A stretch of DNA of 64,000 nucleotides from Marinicella sediminis. GTDB lineage: Bacteria > Pseudomonadota > Gammaproteobacteria > Xanthomonadales > Marinicellaceae. The DNA lies in assembly GCF_002000055.1 (NCBI RefSeq), contig NZ_MVBD01000006.1:1-64000 (forward strand), read 5' to 3'. A program made the translations under genes and the position numbers. Under the pieces are notes generated by a model that saw only the letters and a program-made list of their open reading frames with translations, did no database searches and was not told the DNA's origin. Positions within the stretch are counted from its first letter, which is position 1. Every line of letters starts with the position of its first letter. Of this stretch, positions 1 to 7,015 are shown piece by piece.

Positions 1-148
1 GTCTGCAACCATCAAACTCATTTTAAAACAGGCCATTTCAGCCTAATTCACCACATACCAAATTTCCGGACTTATCAACGCCCCTCTACGCTGTCAAATG
101 AGTACTGTTCCTTAAAAAACCTCCTTGATCAATCAAGCTGGCTCCTTT
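1..148. other. Left window edge, no gene recognised
   Basis: I see no convincing reading frame or hairpin here. It is AT-rich like the cassettes to its right and may be part of a further cassette that continues beyond the window. Nothing more can be supported. Confidence 0.3.
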
Positions 149-227
149 AGCTAATGCCTGTCCTTGTAATTAGTAAAATGTCCGGCGGAACCCGGAGGGT
201 GAAGCGCACTTCATTGCCTTGTTAATT
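149..227 (-). other. Degenerate attC-like site after the desaturase cassette
   Basis: The right end is a clear GTTAATT core (221-227) that overlaps the desaturase stop codon, the same arrangement as at the other cassettes. The left core is only an approximate RYYYAAC (AGCTAAT at 149). Inner arms AATG (177-180) and CATT (211-214) could pair. It fits an attC by position more than by sequence. Confidence 0.42.
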
Positions 228-1187
228 GTCACGCATGATGAACTTTGCGATCTCACAATCTTCTGGCACCCTCTCCACTCTATGGTCTAGATTACCAGCC
301 TCGGCTACAAGCTCCGAACGTACCGGTAATTGCTTCGGTAGCCTTATATTCTTGACAACGCCGAGGTTGCGCAATGCGTTCAATACCCACCAACCCGGAT
401 CAGGCTCGTCTTTGTATAAACCGAGCATAGCCGAACCAGGATAGGCGTGGTGATTATTGTGCCACGCCTCACCCATGGATAGAAAACCTGCTATACGTAT
501 GTTATGGCCTTGAACAGCCGCACCCTCTACTTTCCATGTGCGTTCACCTTTGTTATGGGCAAAATAGCCGATTAACCAATGACCGCCTACAGAAATTACG
601 ATGCGAACGGACACACCCCAAACCAACCAACTCAAACCACCAAGCCAATACAGCGGAACGGCGACTACAAGCTGCTGCCACATCCACGTTTTCTCTATAA
701 ATTGATAGAACTTATCCGATGCAACTTCACTTTCGATAGTAAATTCGGGTGGATGCTTCAAAGTGAGATCACAATTCAATTGCCACCATCCGTCTTTAAT
801 GATTCCCGAACCATGAAGCAGGTAGTCATGACATTTTGACTGGCGCTGCGCCCAATCTCTGAGGTCATGTTGAAGCATCATGCCAATGGGACCAGCCATT
901 CCAACAAGCACACCCAACCAAACAAACAGGTACTCCATCCATTTTGGGCATTCGTAGGAACGATGAATCAATAGACGATGCATACCAAGCGAATGGCCAA
1001 AGCAAAGAGTGATACCAGTAAGAACCAAGAACACGGCCAAAGATGAAGCTGAAACAACGAAGGGCGCTATGAAAATAGCCGCGGCTAAGTGAGAGAGAAA
1101 CCAAAGTGACTTTACTGGCTTCCAATATACAATTCCACTATGAGCGTCAGTTATTTCTCTTGATCTCACTCTCTCAGTATCTAGCAT
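222..1187 (-). CDS. Acyl-CoA / fatty acid desaturase carried as a gene cassette
   Basis: Integral-membrane di-iron desaturase expected to insert a double bond into an acyl chain. Histidine motifs are visible: HSLGMH at residues 65-70, the HDLRDWAQRQ stretch at 107-116 that replaces a classical HxxHH second box in some bacterial members, and HNNHH at 243-247. Hydrophobic stretches lie near residues 28-62, 84-104 and 172-210. At 321 residues it is the normal length for the short bacterial acyl-CoA desaturases. The stop codon is embedded in a GTTAATT core and an attC lies just upstream of the start, so the gene occupies one cassette. Lipid enzymes are uncommon cassette cargo. Substrate and double-bond position cannot be told from sequence. 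Confidence 0.88.
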   Translation of the reverse strand: MLDTERVRSREITDAHSGIVYWKPVKSLWFLSHLAAAIFIAPFVVSASSLAVFLVLTGITLCFGHSLGMHRLLIHRSYECPKWMEYLFVWLGVLVGMAGPIGMMLQHDLRDWAQRQSKCHDYLLHGSGIIKDGWWQLNCDLTLKHPPEFTIESEVASDKFYQFIEKTWMWQQLVVAVPLYWLGGLSWLVWGVSVRIVISVGGHWLIGYFAHNKGERTWKVEGAAVQGHNIRIAGFLSMGEAWHNNHHAYPGSAMLGLYKDEPDPGWWVLNALRNLGVVKNIRLPKQLPVRSELVAEAGNLDHRVERVPEDCEIAKFIMRDN

Positions 1188-1201
1188 AACTTTCTCGTGA
1201 C

Positions 1202-1295
1202 ATTTAACGCCTAAAGCAGCGGCCGCAGTGTAGGCGCGAAGCGCCGGAACGAAGGTCCAGCCCCGCAGGGGCGATGCTGGCTTTACTTGTTAGTT
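1202..1295 (-). other. attC recombination site
   Basis: Bounded by ATTTAAC (1202-1208, RYYYAAC core) and GTTAGTT (1289-1295, GTTRRRY core). Internally there are self-complementary stretches, such as GGCGC-gaa-GCGCC near 1233-1245 and CCCC-gcag-GGGC near 1261-1272. The right core overlaps the stop of the neighbouring 107-residue gene and the left core abuts the start of the desaturase gene, which is exactly how cassettes join. Confidence 0.75.
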
Positions 1296-1618
1296 TACTC
1301 TTCTGATTCATCTGGAGTTTTTACTATATTCCATTTTTCGCCAACGCTATTTCGCCACGCGTGGTAGCCTGGCTCCATCTTTGCAACTTCAAAGACAGTT
1401 GGGTCGATTTTAGTAATTTCTTCTAAGCCAACCAATTGAGCGTCATCCGTTGTATATTCAATATTGCTTACGAATTGCCAGCCATCATCTTCTAGGTCGT
1501 GGTAAATAACCTGAATAGGGTGCTCACCATCTAGTACCTGCCTTATTGTAAATACGGCACAGTTTTTTGGTTGATCAAAAGGCCAATCCAATTCCTTTTT
1601 CTTAAAAATCCCAAACAT
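1295..1618 (-). CDS. Cassette-borne small protein, DUF2185-like
   Basis: A soluble 107-residue protein with no signal peptide or membrane segment. The layout (basic MFGIFKKKE start, a CAVFTIRQVLDGEHPI strand, HDLEDDGWQF, then WRNSVGEKW near the C-terminus) resembles from memory the DUF2185 family, sometimes linked with immunity or SUKH-type proteins. That assignment is not verified. It sits between two attC sites with its stop inside an attC core. No promoter is visible, so expression would depend on read-through or on a signal I cannot see. Function unknown. Confidence 0.72.
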   Translation of the reverse strand: MFGIFKKKELDWPFDQPKNCAVFTIRQVLDGEHPIQVIYHDLEDDGWQFVSNIEYTTDDAQLVGLEEITKIDPTVFEVAKMEPGYHAWRNSVGEKWNIVKTPDESEE

Positions 1619-1640
1619 TTCTCGAACCTACATTTTGGAA

Positions 1641-1695
1641 ACTAACGCCTTAACGAATGGCGCCGCCAGGCGTCCATTTGATTAATTTGTTAAGT
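1641..1695 (-). other. attC recombination site, short type
   Basis: ACTAACG at the left and GTTAAGT (1689-1695) at the right enclose AATGGCGCC (1656-1664) and GGCGTCCATTTG (1669-1680), inner arms of the classical short attC pattern. At about 55 bp it is near the minimum length seen for attC. A second pair of core-like heptamers (ACCTAAC at 1704, GTTTATT at 1725) lies to the right, so the functional site may extend to 1731, where it would overlap the neighbouring stop codon. Confidence 0.7.
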
Positions 1696-1726
1696 GTAGC
1701 CCCACCTAACGAGCCATACTTTTTGT

Positions 1727-1990
1727 TTATTTTACCCTATCCATAGATTTTTCCAGCATTGCGATCAAAGCGCGGACTTCATCTTCATTTAGTTCAATTT
1801 CGACATTACCAACGACATCGTCATCAGCAAGCTGATCCATCCCAATTGAAATGTTTTTTATGTCTTTGTCCGGATGAATATTCCAAGCCTCAATGTTAAT
1901 GCAGCCATCATGTATAGCTGGGGTTACTTCAATGAAGCCCTTGCGGTAATTGATGGTGTTTGCCTTGATAATCTCTTTTTTCGATTCCAT
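1727..1990 (-). CDS. Cassette-borne hypothetical protein, 87 residues
   Basis: I do not recognise the family. The protein is small, acidic in its second half and soluble, with a predicted beta-rich N-terminus and a C-terminal helix (ELNEDEVRALIAMLEKSMD). The stop falls inside a GTTTATT core-like heptamer and the start lies close to the attC of the next cassette, so it behaves as a normal one-gene cassette. Its low-GC composition is like that of the other cassettes and unlike the core genes further right. Confidence 0.65.
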   Translation of the reverse strand: MESKKEIIKANTINYRKGFIEVTPAIHDGCINIEAWNIHPDKDIKNISIGMDQLADDDVVGNVEIELNEDEVRALIAMLEKSMDRVK

Positions 1991-2025
1991 TACGCTAGTT
2001 CTTTGATTACACCAACACTTTTAAC

Positions 2026-2106
2026 ACTTAACGCCCGCAACACAGGCGAGGAGCGAAGCGACGAGTCCAGCCAGCTTGCTGGCGATTGTGCTTGCGCTTG
2101 TTAGAG
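2026..2106 (-). other. attC recombination site
   Basis: ACTTAAC (2026-2032) and GTTAGAG (2100-2106) are good matches to RYYYAAC and GTTRRRY. Inside are GAGCGAAGCGACGAGTCC and the hairpin CCAGC-ttg-CTGG. The site lies between the start of the 87-residue cassette gene and the stop of the 154-residue one. Confidence 0.75.
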
Positions 2107-2109
2107 GTT

Positions 2110-2574
2110 TTATTCATGACAATATAGTGCATGCATTGCCCCCAAAATATGACGAGCCCAATGGCTGCCCAAAGAAGTGCGCCAATGAAATACTGCATCT
2201 ATTTCACTGCCCTGATCGAGATACCATAACCCATCTTTGAGATCTTTATATATATCAGACAGATCATCAATAATATCACCTACTACGGGCTCTTCACTTG
2301 GCACAATTTCGGCATTAAAGACCGTTGAATAATATTGATATGGGAAGTCATTAAAGTATTTTGTGATTTCATTGTAATCATGTGATGGCATGTCATCTGA
2401 ATATAAAAGATCACTTGGCTCACAGCCAGGTAATTGAATCCCCCAACAGTACAGCTTAGATAAGAGAACTTGAAGATAATAAACATCACTCTCTTTATCT
2501 TTTTTATTTTCCACCCACTCGCAATACTCTTTTGCTAGAGAAGAAAACTCTTTGATGTGATTCTCGTAATCCAT
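2110..2574 (-). CDS. Cassette-borne DUF5063-like protein
   Basis: A soluble 154-residue acidic protein. The second half (EEPVVGDIIDDLSDIYKDLK, then a W-rich helix and SHWARHILGAMHAL at the C-terminus) matches the pattern I know from DUF5063 proteins, whose biochemical role is not established. No catalytic motif is visible. The gene is flanked by attC sites on both sides with its stop a few bases from the GTTAGAG core, so it is a single-gene cassette. Confidence 0.75.
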   Translation of the reverse strand: MDYENHIKEFSSLAKEYCEWVENKKDKESDVYYLQVLLSKLYCWGIQLPGCEPSDLLYSDDMPSHDYNEITKYFNDFPYQYYSTVFNAEIVPSEEPVVGDIIDDLSDIYKDLKDGLWYLDQGSEIDAVFHWRTSLGSHWARHILGAMHALYCHE

Positions 2575-2591
2575 ATTTCCTTATTACTACC

Positions 2592-2708
2592 CTCTAACGC
2601 ATTGCTCACCTGCACATACTGTGGAGAGCGTTTTTGTGTATTCTGGAGCGCAGCGACACACAAAAACGAGCGTAGCAGTATGTGTCAGCGTGCAGCAACT
2701 TGTTATGT
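2592..2708 (-). other. Long attC recombination site with extended palindromic arms
   Basis: CTCTAAC (2592-2598) and GTTATGT (2702-2708) are the outer cores. Between them are two nested complementary pairs: CACATACTG with CAGTATGTG, and CGTTTTTGTGT with ACACAAAAACG. The near-perfect dyad makes this the best-folding attC in the array. The right core overlaps the stop of the 103-residue gene. Confidence 0.8.
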
Positions 2709-3014
2709 GACGACGCCCTCATAGTCTTCGTCCACGTAGTAACTTACTGAAATTTCTTTTGCTACTGCGCCATAAATAGAAAACTCGTGGTAACCGTAAT
2801 GTTCAGAAAATACCGCAGCCATACGACTCTCTTCGTCTATTACTAAGAAAGCAGAATCGAATTTTATGATAGAACTTTCTGAGTAATATATCTCAACGCT
2901 TGTCGATGGTGAAAAATCATACGCTGACAAACCTCGTTTTTCTATTTCCGCTTCACTTCTTCCAAGCTTTTTACTTAGTAAGCAAGCCCATTTTTTTATT
3001 AATTCTTTATTCAC
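2703..3014 (-). CDS. Cassette-borne hypothetical protein, 103 residues
   Basis: No family recognised. The protein is soluble, with an N-terminal helix (NKELIKKWACLLSKKLG) followed by beta-rich sequence and an acidic tail. The stop is inside the GTTATGT core of the long attC. About 210 bases lie between its start and the next attC to the right, more than for the other cassettes, and hold only core-like fragments (ACATAAC at 3038, GTTAATT at 3205). Confidence 0.65.
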   Translation of the reverse strand: MNKELIKKWACLLSKKLGRSEAEIEKRGLSAYDFSPSTSVEIYYSESSIIKFDSAFLVIDEESRMAAVFSEHYGYHEFSIYGAVAKEISVSYYVDEDYEGVVT

Positions 3015-3225
3015 TCATCATTCCTGATTTCTTGGACACATAACAATTTATTAATTGTGCATCTGTGCCATCTATCAAGATATTGGCGTATATTCGTGCA
3101 CATCTTTTTCTGTGGATTCATTGTAAGTCATTGATTTCTCTCTTTGAAGTAAATTATTGACTGCGTTATTATCAAGAAATGGGCGGATAGATGTGCATGA
3201 ATGCGTTAATTTATGTCTATTACCG
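3015..3225. other. Cassette leader or decayed cassette, no gene
   Basis: No open frame of note. An imperfect direct repeat is visible: TATCAAGATATTGGCGTATA near 3076 and TATCAAGAAATGGGCGGATA near 3171. Core-like heptamers ACATAAC (3038-3044) and GTTAATT (3205-3211) bound most of the stretch, so it could be the remnant of an extra cassette without a reading frame. Confidence 0.35.
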
Positions 3226-3312
3226 GCTTTAAGTGCAGAATATGCAGTTTTACGATGGACTTAGCCCGTCCTGCAAGTCCATTACAAAACCTTCTTTAAC
3301 CACTTGTTAAGT
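3226..3312 (-). other. Probable attC site with one degenerate core
   Basis: The right core GTTAAGT (3306-3312) overlaps the TAA stop of the broken membrane-protein gene, as in the other cassettes. The left core is GCTTTAAG, which lacks the AAC. Inside, ATGGACTT (3255-3262) pairs perfectly with AAGTCCAT (3275-3282). Confidence 0.52.
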
Positions 3313-3579
3313 TTTCACTACACCTTTTGATTTAGCCCTTGATCGCAGAAAAAACAAGGCGACAGATTCAACGATAAAACCTGGAACTATTTGAATATCA
3401 GAGACATATAAAAGCTGCCCGATCAAGGCTTGACTCCAGTTATTAAATATATCGTAATGAGTGCCTAACTCCCACTTTTTAGTCATCCACCATAATATGA
3501 ATAGGGAATTCTCGATATAGGTGAAAATATCTCAAGGCAACACAAAAGAATTCGATGAGGAGATGTTTTGTTTACTCAT
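3307..3579 (-). pseudogene. Cassette-borne membrane-associated protein gene with in-frame TGA
   Basis: Reading from an ATG that overlaps the preceding stop as ATGA gives 90 codons in one frame, interrupted only by TGA at codon 16 (3532-3534). Before the stop the peptide is MSKQNISSSNSFVLP. After it come DIFTYIENSLFILWWMTKK, a hydrophilic middle and a second hydrophobic stretch (IVPGFIVESVALFFL) with a basic tail. The true stop is inside a GTTAAGT attC core. The open frame either side of the TGA suggests a recent nonsense mutation, a sequencing error, or less likely read-through. Family not recognised. Confidence 0.55.
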
Positions 3580-3749
3580 TTATTAGCCCAATAGATTGAA
3601 CATACCAGAGTCAGCCAAAATAAACCTATTAAAAAGACGTACACATCAGGTATACCGGCCAATTCAAGAAAAAAGCGCACAGGTGTTACAAGTAAAGCAA
3701 TGAGAATAGGAACAACAGAAAGTCTAAAAGCTAACTTGAATATATAAAT
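3576..3749 (-). CDS. Small membrane protein, possible non-ATG start
   Basis: A 57-codon frame with two hydrophobic helices (VVPILIALLVTPVRFFL and VYVFLIGLFWLTLVCSIYW) ending in ANK. An in-frame TGA lies directly before the first codon (ATT), and there is no ATG, so translation would need ATT or another unusual start; an AGAGGTG ribosome-binding-like sequence sits just upstream. The stop overlaps the next gene's ATG as ATGA, implying translational coupling. Function unknown. The start may have been lost by mutation. Confidence 0.45.
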   Translation of the reverse strand: MYIFKLAFRLSVVPILIALLVTPVRFFLELAGIPDVYVFLIGLFWLTLVCSIYWANK

Positions 3750-3848
3750 TCACACCTCTGACAGAAGAGAACATAACTATTATTCAAGGCTATTAACTCA
3801 GCAGGTGCTTCGCACTGCATATCTGTTCCGGACAAAAGAGAGCTGTTA

Positions 3849-3928
3849 TCTCGAGCAAGTGAAACGAGTCGAGGGATCTCCCAGGCCTTTGGAGATCCCT
3901 CCACTCACTTACGTTTGGTCGGAATGAC
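3849..3928. repeat. REP-like palindromic element
   Basis: The core is a perfect 10-bp inverted repeat, AGGGATCTCC (3872-3881) and GGAGATCCCT (3891-3900), around a loop containing AGGCCT. Imperfect outer arms follow the style CAAGTGAAACGAGTCG / CACTTACGTTTGGTCGG. The structure fits a short interspersed palindromic element; copies elsewhere cannot be checked within this window. Confidence 0.55.
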
Positions 3929-3993
3929 AACGTTTTTTTTAAGAAGCCATGGTACGAAAACCAGCAAGCATTCATTGAACGTAGGCACAACAG

Positions 3994-4168
3994 CTTCTTT
4001 ATCATTGATAAAACCGCATGCCTTTCATTGCCTGTACGCACAACGGCTTTCAAGGCACGCTTCTTTATCATTGATAAAACCGCATGCCTTTCATTGCCTG
4101 TACGCACAACGGCTTTCAAGGCACGCTTCTTTATCATTGATAAAACCGCATGCCTTTCATTGCCTGTG
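3994..4168. repeat. 66-bp tandem repeat, about 2.6 copies
   Basis: Units begin at 3994, 4060 and 4126 with CTTCTTTATCATTGATAAAA and are identical over the full 66 bp in the first two copies; the third stops after about 43 bp. Each unit carries the small dyad TTATCATTGATAA. A diverged partial unit seems to precede the first. With unit-length periodicity and no unique spacers, it is not a CRISPR. Confidence 0.9.
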
Positions 4169-4221
4169 CTACAAAACAAGTCGGTGGGTTGAACTGATAA
4201 TCAGAACTTCATCGCTTGGTT

Positions 4222-4605
4222 TCAGGGCTTGATGATGGTGGCATCGATTTCCACCAGCTGATCGGCATAACCGAGCACCGGTACACCCAGCAAGGTGGCT
4301 GGTGGCACCTGGCCGGAGAAATACGCTTCCACAACTTCCCAGGCGCGGGTCAGGTTTGATCGTTCACCGACCACATGAATGACCAATTGCTGAATGTGTT
4401 TTGTCGTGAAGTCATGTATCGACAACAATTTTTGCAGGTTGAGCAGACACTGTTCTGCCTGCACAGCAGGATCGCCCACACCAACGATGGTTCCATCGCC
4501 ATCGTTGGGTACCTGGCCACTGACAAACAGCTGCTGACCGACCTGTCTGGCGTATTGATAACCTGGCGTCTGGGGTAAACCGGCTGCGGTTTCTTGTTCA
4601 TTCAT
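4222..4605 (-). CDS. RidA/YjgF-family protein lacking the canonical arginine
   Basis: A 127-residue single-domain Rid-family protein; canonical members hydrolyse reactive enamine/imine intermediates from PLP enzymes. The SGQVP motif, the central FTTKHIQQLVIHVV strand and the C-terminal LVEIDATII strand are clear. Where canonical RidA has the imine-binding arginine (in a PARSCVEV-type motif) this protein reads PPATLLGVPV, so the arginine is replaced by threonine, as in Rid subfamilies without proven deaminase activity. A GAGGAA ribosome-binding site precedes the ATG. The gene follows the DegQ-type protease by 14 bp, so the two are probably co-transcribed. Confidence 0.85.
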   Translation of the reverse strand: MNEQETAAGLPQTPGYQYARQVGQQLFVSGQVPNDGDGTIVGVGDPAVQAEQCLLNLQKLLSIHDFTTKHIQQLVIHVVGERSNLTRAWEVVEAYFSGQVPPATLLGVPVLGYADQLVEIDATIIKP

Positions 4606-4619
4606 GGTTCATTCCTCTG

Positions 4620-5960
4620 TCAGTCCTCCAATGGTAACAGGTAGGTTCTGCCATTGCGGTAAATGTGCAACATCGGGGCTTTGCGCGATCGCTCAAACCC
4701 CTGGGTCAGCTGCTTCAGGCTGTTGATTTCGGCTTTGTTGATTGCGGTGATCAGATCACCAGCCCGCAGGCCCAGATCCCAAGCCACAGAGCCACGCCCG
4801 ATTTCTTCAATCAGTACCCCCTGGAAGCGATCTTTAAACTGTAGTGGCAGGTTCATCAGCAGCGTGCCTTCAAGCAATCGGTGTAATTCTTTGCCCTGAA
4901 TTTCATTGCGGTCTGCTTCGGTGATCAGGGTGATGACCTGGGTGGCTTCATCATCGCGCAAGTAGTCGATGCTGACCCGGCTGTCCAGTTCGATCAGGCC
5001 TTCGTAATTCTGAAACTGTTTGCGGTTGGTGATGCGGTCACCATTCAATCGGGTGATGATATCACCAGCCTGTAAGCCAGCGCGGTCAGCGGGCGAATCA
5101 GGGTCAACAGAAGTCACCAAAACGCCCTGGCGCTGACCCACATCAAAAGCCCTGGCCAGTCGTTCGGTGATGTCCTGCACGCCCATGCCCAACGACCCTC
5201 GACGCACCGTACCAAACTCAACCAATTGACGCATCATGCGTTCGGCCAGTGAGGAGGGGATGGCAAAACCAATGCCGACATTGCCACCTGATGGCGAAAA
5301 AATGGCGGTGTTAATGCCCACCAAAGACCCATTCAGATCAATCAGCGCACCACCGGAGTTGCCCGGATTGATGGAGGCATCGGTCTGGATGAAATTCTGA
5401 TACCCAAGGCCGCTCAGGCTGGTGCGGCCCAGCGCACTGACGATACCCGAAGTCACGGTCTGACCCAGACCGAATGGGTTACCCACGGCGACCACAAAAT
5501 CGCCCACCCGGAGCTGTTTCGAATCGGCCAATGGCAGTGCGGTGAGGTTGTCTGCTTCAATTTGAATCACCGCCACATCGGTGCCTTCATCAGAACCGAT
5601 CAGTCGGGCGCTGTAGGTACGGCCATCGTGCAACACCACCGAAATGTCATCGGCATCTCCAACCACATGGTGATTGGTGAGGATGTAGCCTTGTACGGCA
5701 TCAACGATGACCCCGGACCCCAGGGATTGGGTGACCCGTTCACGGGGGGTGTTCGGCAAACCATAAAACCAACTGTAAAATTCGCTGTTCCTGGAGCGCA
5801 CGTACTGCACTGATTTGGTGTTGATGTTAACCACCGCTGGGGTAACCTGTTCAAGGATGGGTGCCAGTGAAGGCACCGGTTGGCCGTTGACCGCGGCCGG
5901 TAAGGTGGCAGTGGCAGCTGAGGCCAGCCAGATCATAACCATCAGAATAATGTGTTTCAT
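4620..5960 (-). CDS. degQ: Periplasmic serine endoprotease, DegQ/Do type (S1C)
   Basis: A trypsin-like protease of periplasmic quality control. From the ATG chosen here it has 446 residues: a signal peptide (KHIILMVMIWLASAATA), a protease domain with His98 (TNHHVV), Asp128 (GTDVAVIQ) and Ser202 (NPGNSGGAL), then two PDZ domains at roughly 255-345 and 365-446. That is about the length of E. coli DegQ. An in-frame TTG 24 bp upstream would add eight residues; the ATG leaves a cleaner signal peptide. No long DegP-type Q-linker is seen, which favours DegQ. It lies upstream of the Rid gene and diverges from pyrF. Confidence 0.92.
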   Translation of the reverse strand: MKHIILMVMIWLASAATATLPAAVNGQPVPSLAPILEQVTPAVVNINTKSVQYVRSRNSEFYSWFYGLPNTPRERVTQSLGSGVIVDAVQGYILTNHHVVGDADDISVVLHDGRTYSARLIGSDEGTDVAVIQIEADNLTALPLADSKQLRVGDFVVAVGNPFGLGQTVTSGIVSALGRTSLSGLGYQNFIQTDASINPGNSGGALIDLNGSLVGINTAIFSPSGGNVGIGFAIPSSLAERMMRQLVEFGTVRRGSLGMGVQDITERLARAFDVGQRQGVLVTSVDPDSPADRAGLQAGDIITRLNGDRITNRKQFQNYEGLIELDSRVSIDYLRDDEATQVITLITEADRNEIQGKELHRLLEGTLLMNLPLQFKDRFQGVLIEEIGRGSVAWDLGLRAGDLITAINKAEINSLKQLTQGFERSRKAPMLHIYRNGRTYLLPLED

Positions 5961-6047
5961 AAGCTGTACAGATTCATTCAACAAATTAAAGTTCCCATTG
6001 ACAACGGGTTCTCATAAAATAGTCGCTCTCTTCAGATTTTCAAGCCC

Positions 6048-6854
6048 ATGTTCATTCAACAGTTAGAACGCGCCCAGGAAAAACACCAGTCTCTGGTTTG
6101 TGTGGGTCTGGATCCCAATCAAGCGAAAATCGATGCCCTTGGGCTTGGTTTACTTGACTGGCTGAAACAAATCGTCGATGCCACGGCTCAGCATGTCTGT
6201 GCCTTTAAGCCACAAATAGCCTATTTTGCAGCGCTCAAAGCCGAAGCTGAACTGACCGCCATCATCGCTTACATCCATGAAAAACACCCGGATGTGCCAG
6301 TCATCCTGGATGCCAAACGCGGGGACATTGGGAGCACCGCTGAACAATATGCCCGGGAAGCCTTTGAACGCTATCAGGCAGATGCCGTGACAGTGAATCC
6401 CTACATGGGAGGAGATACCCTGAAACCTTATTCTAGTCATGCCGGGAAAGGCGTGGTGGTGTTGTGCAAAACCTCCAACGCAGGTTCAGGCGAGTTGCAA
6501 AATTTGACCCTGGCCGATGGTCAGACCCTGTTTCAAAAAGTGGCCGGCAAGGCCGCCAACGACTGGAATGACAACCGCAACCTGCTGTTGGTGGTGGGTG
6601 CGACTTACCCGGTTGAATTGGCTGACATCCGGCAAATCGTTGGTGACATGCCACTGTTGATTCCTGGCATCGGCGCGCAGGGTGGGGATGTGGAAAAAAC
6701 CCTCAAAGCCGGTCTCAGAGCCGATGGCAAAGGCCTGATCATATCCTCTTCCCGCGGCATCATCTATGCTGGTGACAGTGCTGAAAACTGTGCCGAAAAA
6801 GCCCGGCAGGCCTGTGTTGAACTGAAAAACACCATCAATCAATACCGGGATTAA
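6048..6854 (+). CDS. pyrF: Orotidine 5'-phosphate decarboxylase
   Basis: Converts OMP to UMP, the last step of UMP synthesis. The catalytic DAKRGD motif lies at residues 88-93, with VGLDPN near the N-terminus and the phosphate-binding PGIGAQGGD and SSSRGIIYA motifs in the second half. At 268 residues it belongs to the longer OMP decarboxylase subfamily, not the ~245-residue E. coli type. It is a single gene, divergent from the protease operon across a short spacer, with no obvious terminator after it. Confidence 0.95.
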   Translation: MFIQQLERAQEKHQSLVCVGLDPNQAKIDALGLGLLDWLKQIVDATAQHVCAFKPQIAYFAALKAEAELTAIIAYIHEKHPDVPVILDAKRGDIGSTAEQYAREAFERYQADAVTVNPYMGGDTLKPYSSHAGKGVVVLCKTSNAGSGELQNLTLADGQTLFQKVAGKAANDWNDNRNLLLVVGATYPVELADIRQIVGDMPLLIPGIGAQGGDVEKTLKAGLRADGKGLIISSSRGIIYAGDSAENCAEKARQACVELKNTINQYRD

Positions 6855-6987
6855 GGCTCATTCCATTACCCCATTCAGGCTCCGGTCACATCACTGATGC
6901 TTCAAAAAAGCTGTTTTTTTAACAAAGCCTCAACCGTTCATCACTGATTGACGTCTGCTTAATGACCGCTTTCAGATAGATCAATGA

Positions 6988-7015
6988 TTGACAATTGGTT
7001 TATTTTACATATACT
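6988..7015 (+). promoter_or_regulatory. Sigma70-type promoter for the marR-RND operon with a dyad
   Basis: TTGACA (6988-6993), 16 bp, TATACT (7010-7015), about 28 bp before the marR start. TTTTAC (7003-7008) and GTAAAA (7022-7027) form an inverted pair that straddles the -10, a plausible place for MarR autorepression. The operator role is inferred. Confidence 0.65.

Larger units (their letters stand above)
3750..4221. other. Gene-free repeat region between the cassettes and core genome
   Basis: No supportable gene. The region holds a palindromic repeat and a tandem repeat, listed separately. Frames that appear open here are produced by the repeats. No integrase gene or attI-like site is visible, although the right side of the cassettes is where the platform would be expected. 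Confidence 0.6.

Noticed and set aside
3994-4168. Possible CRISPR array
   Set aside because: Adjacent copies are identical over the whole unit with no variable spacers, and no cas genes are present.
3793-4179. 128-codon minus-strand frame with three repeated 22-residue units
   Set aside because: The frame is created by the 66-bp tandem repeat (66 is a multiple of three). It has no ribosome-binding site or domain sense.
6896-6923. Terminator after pyrF (A-rich/T-rich AAAAAAGCTGTTTTTT)
   Set aside because: There is no GC-rich stem, so it is too weak to call.
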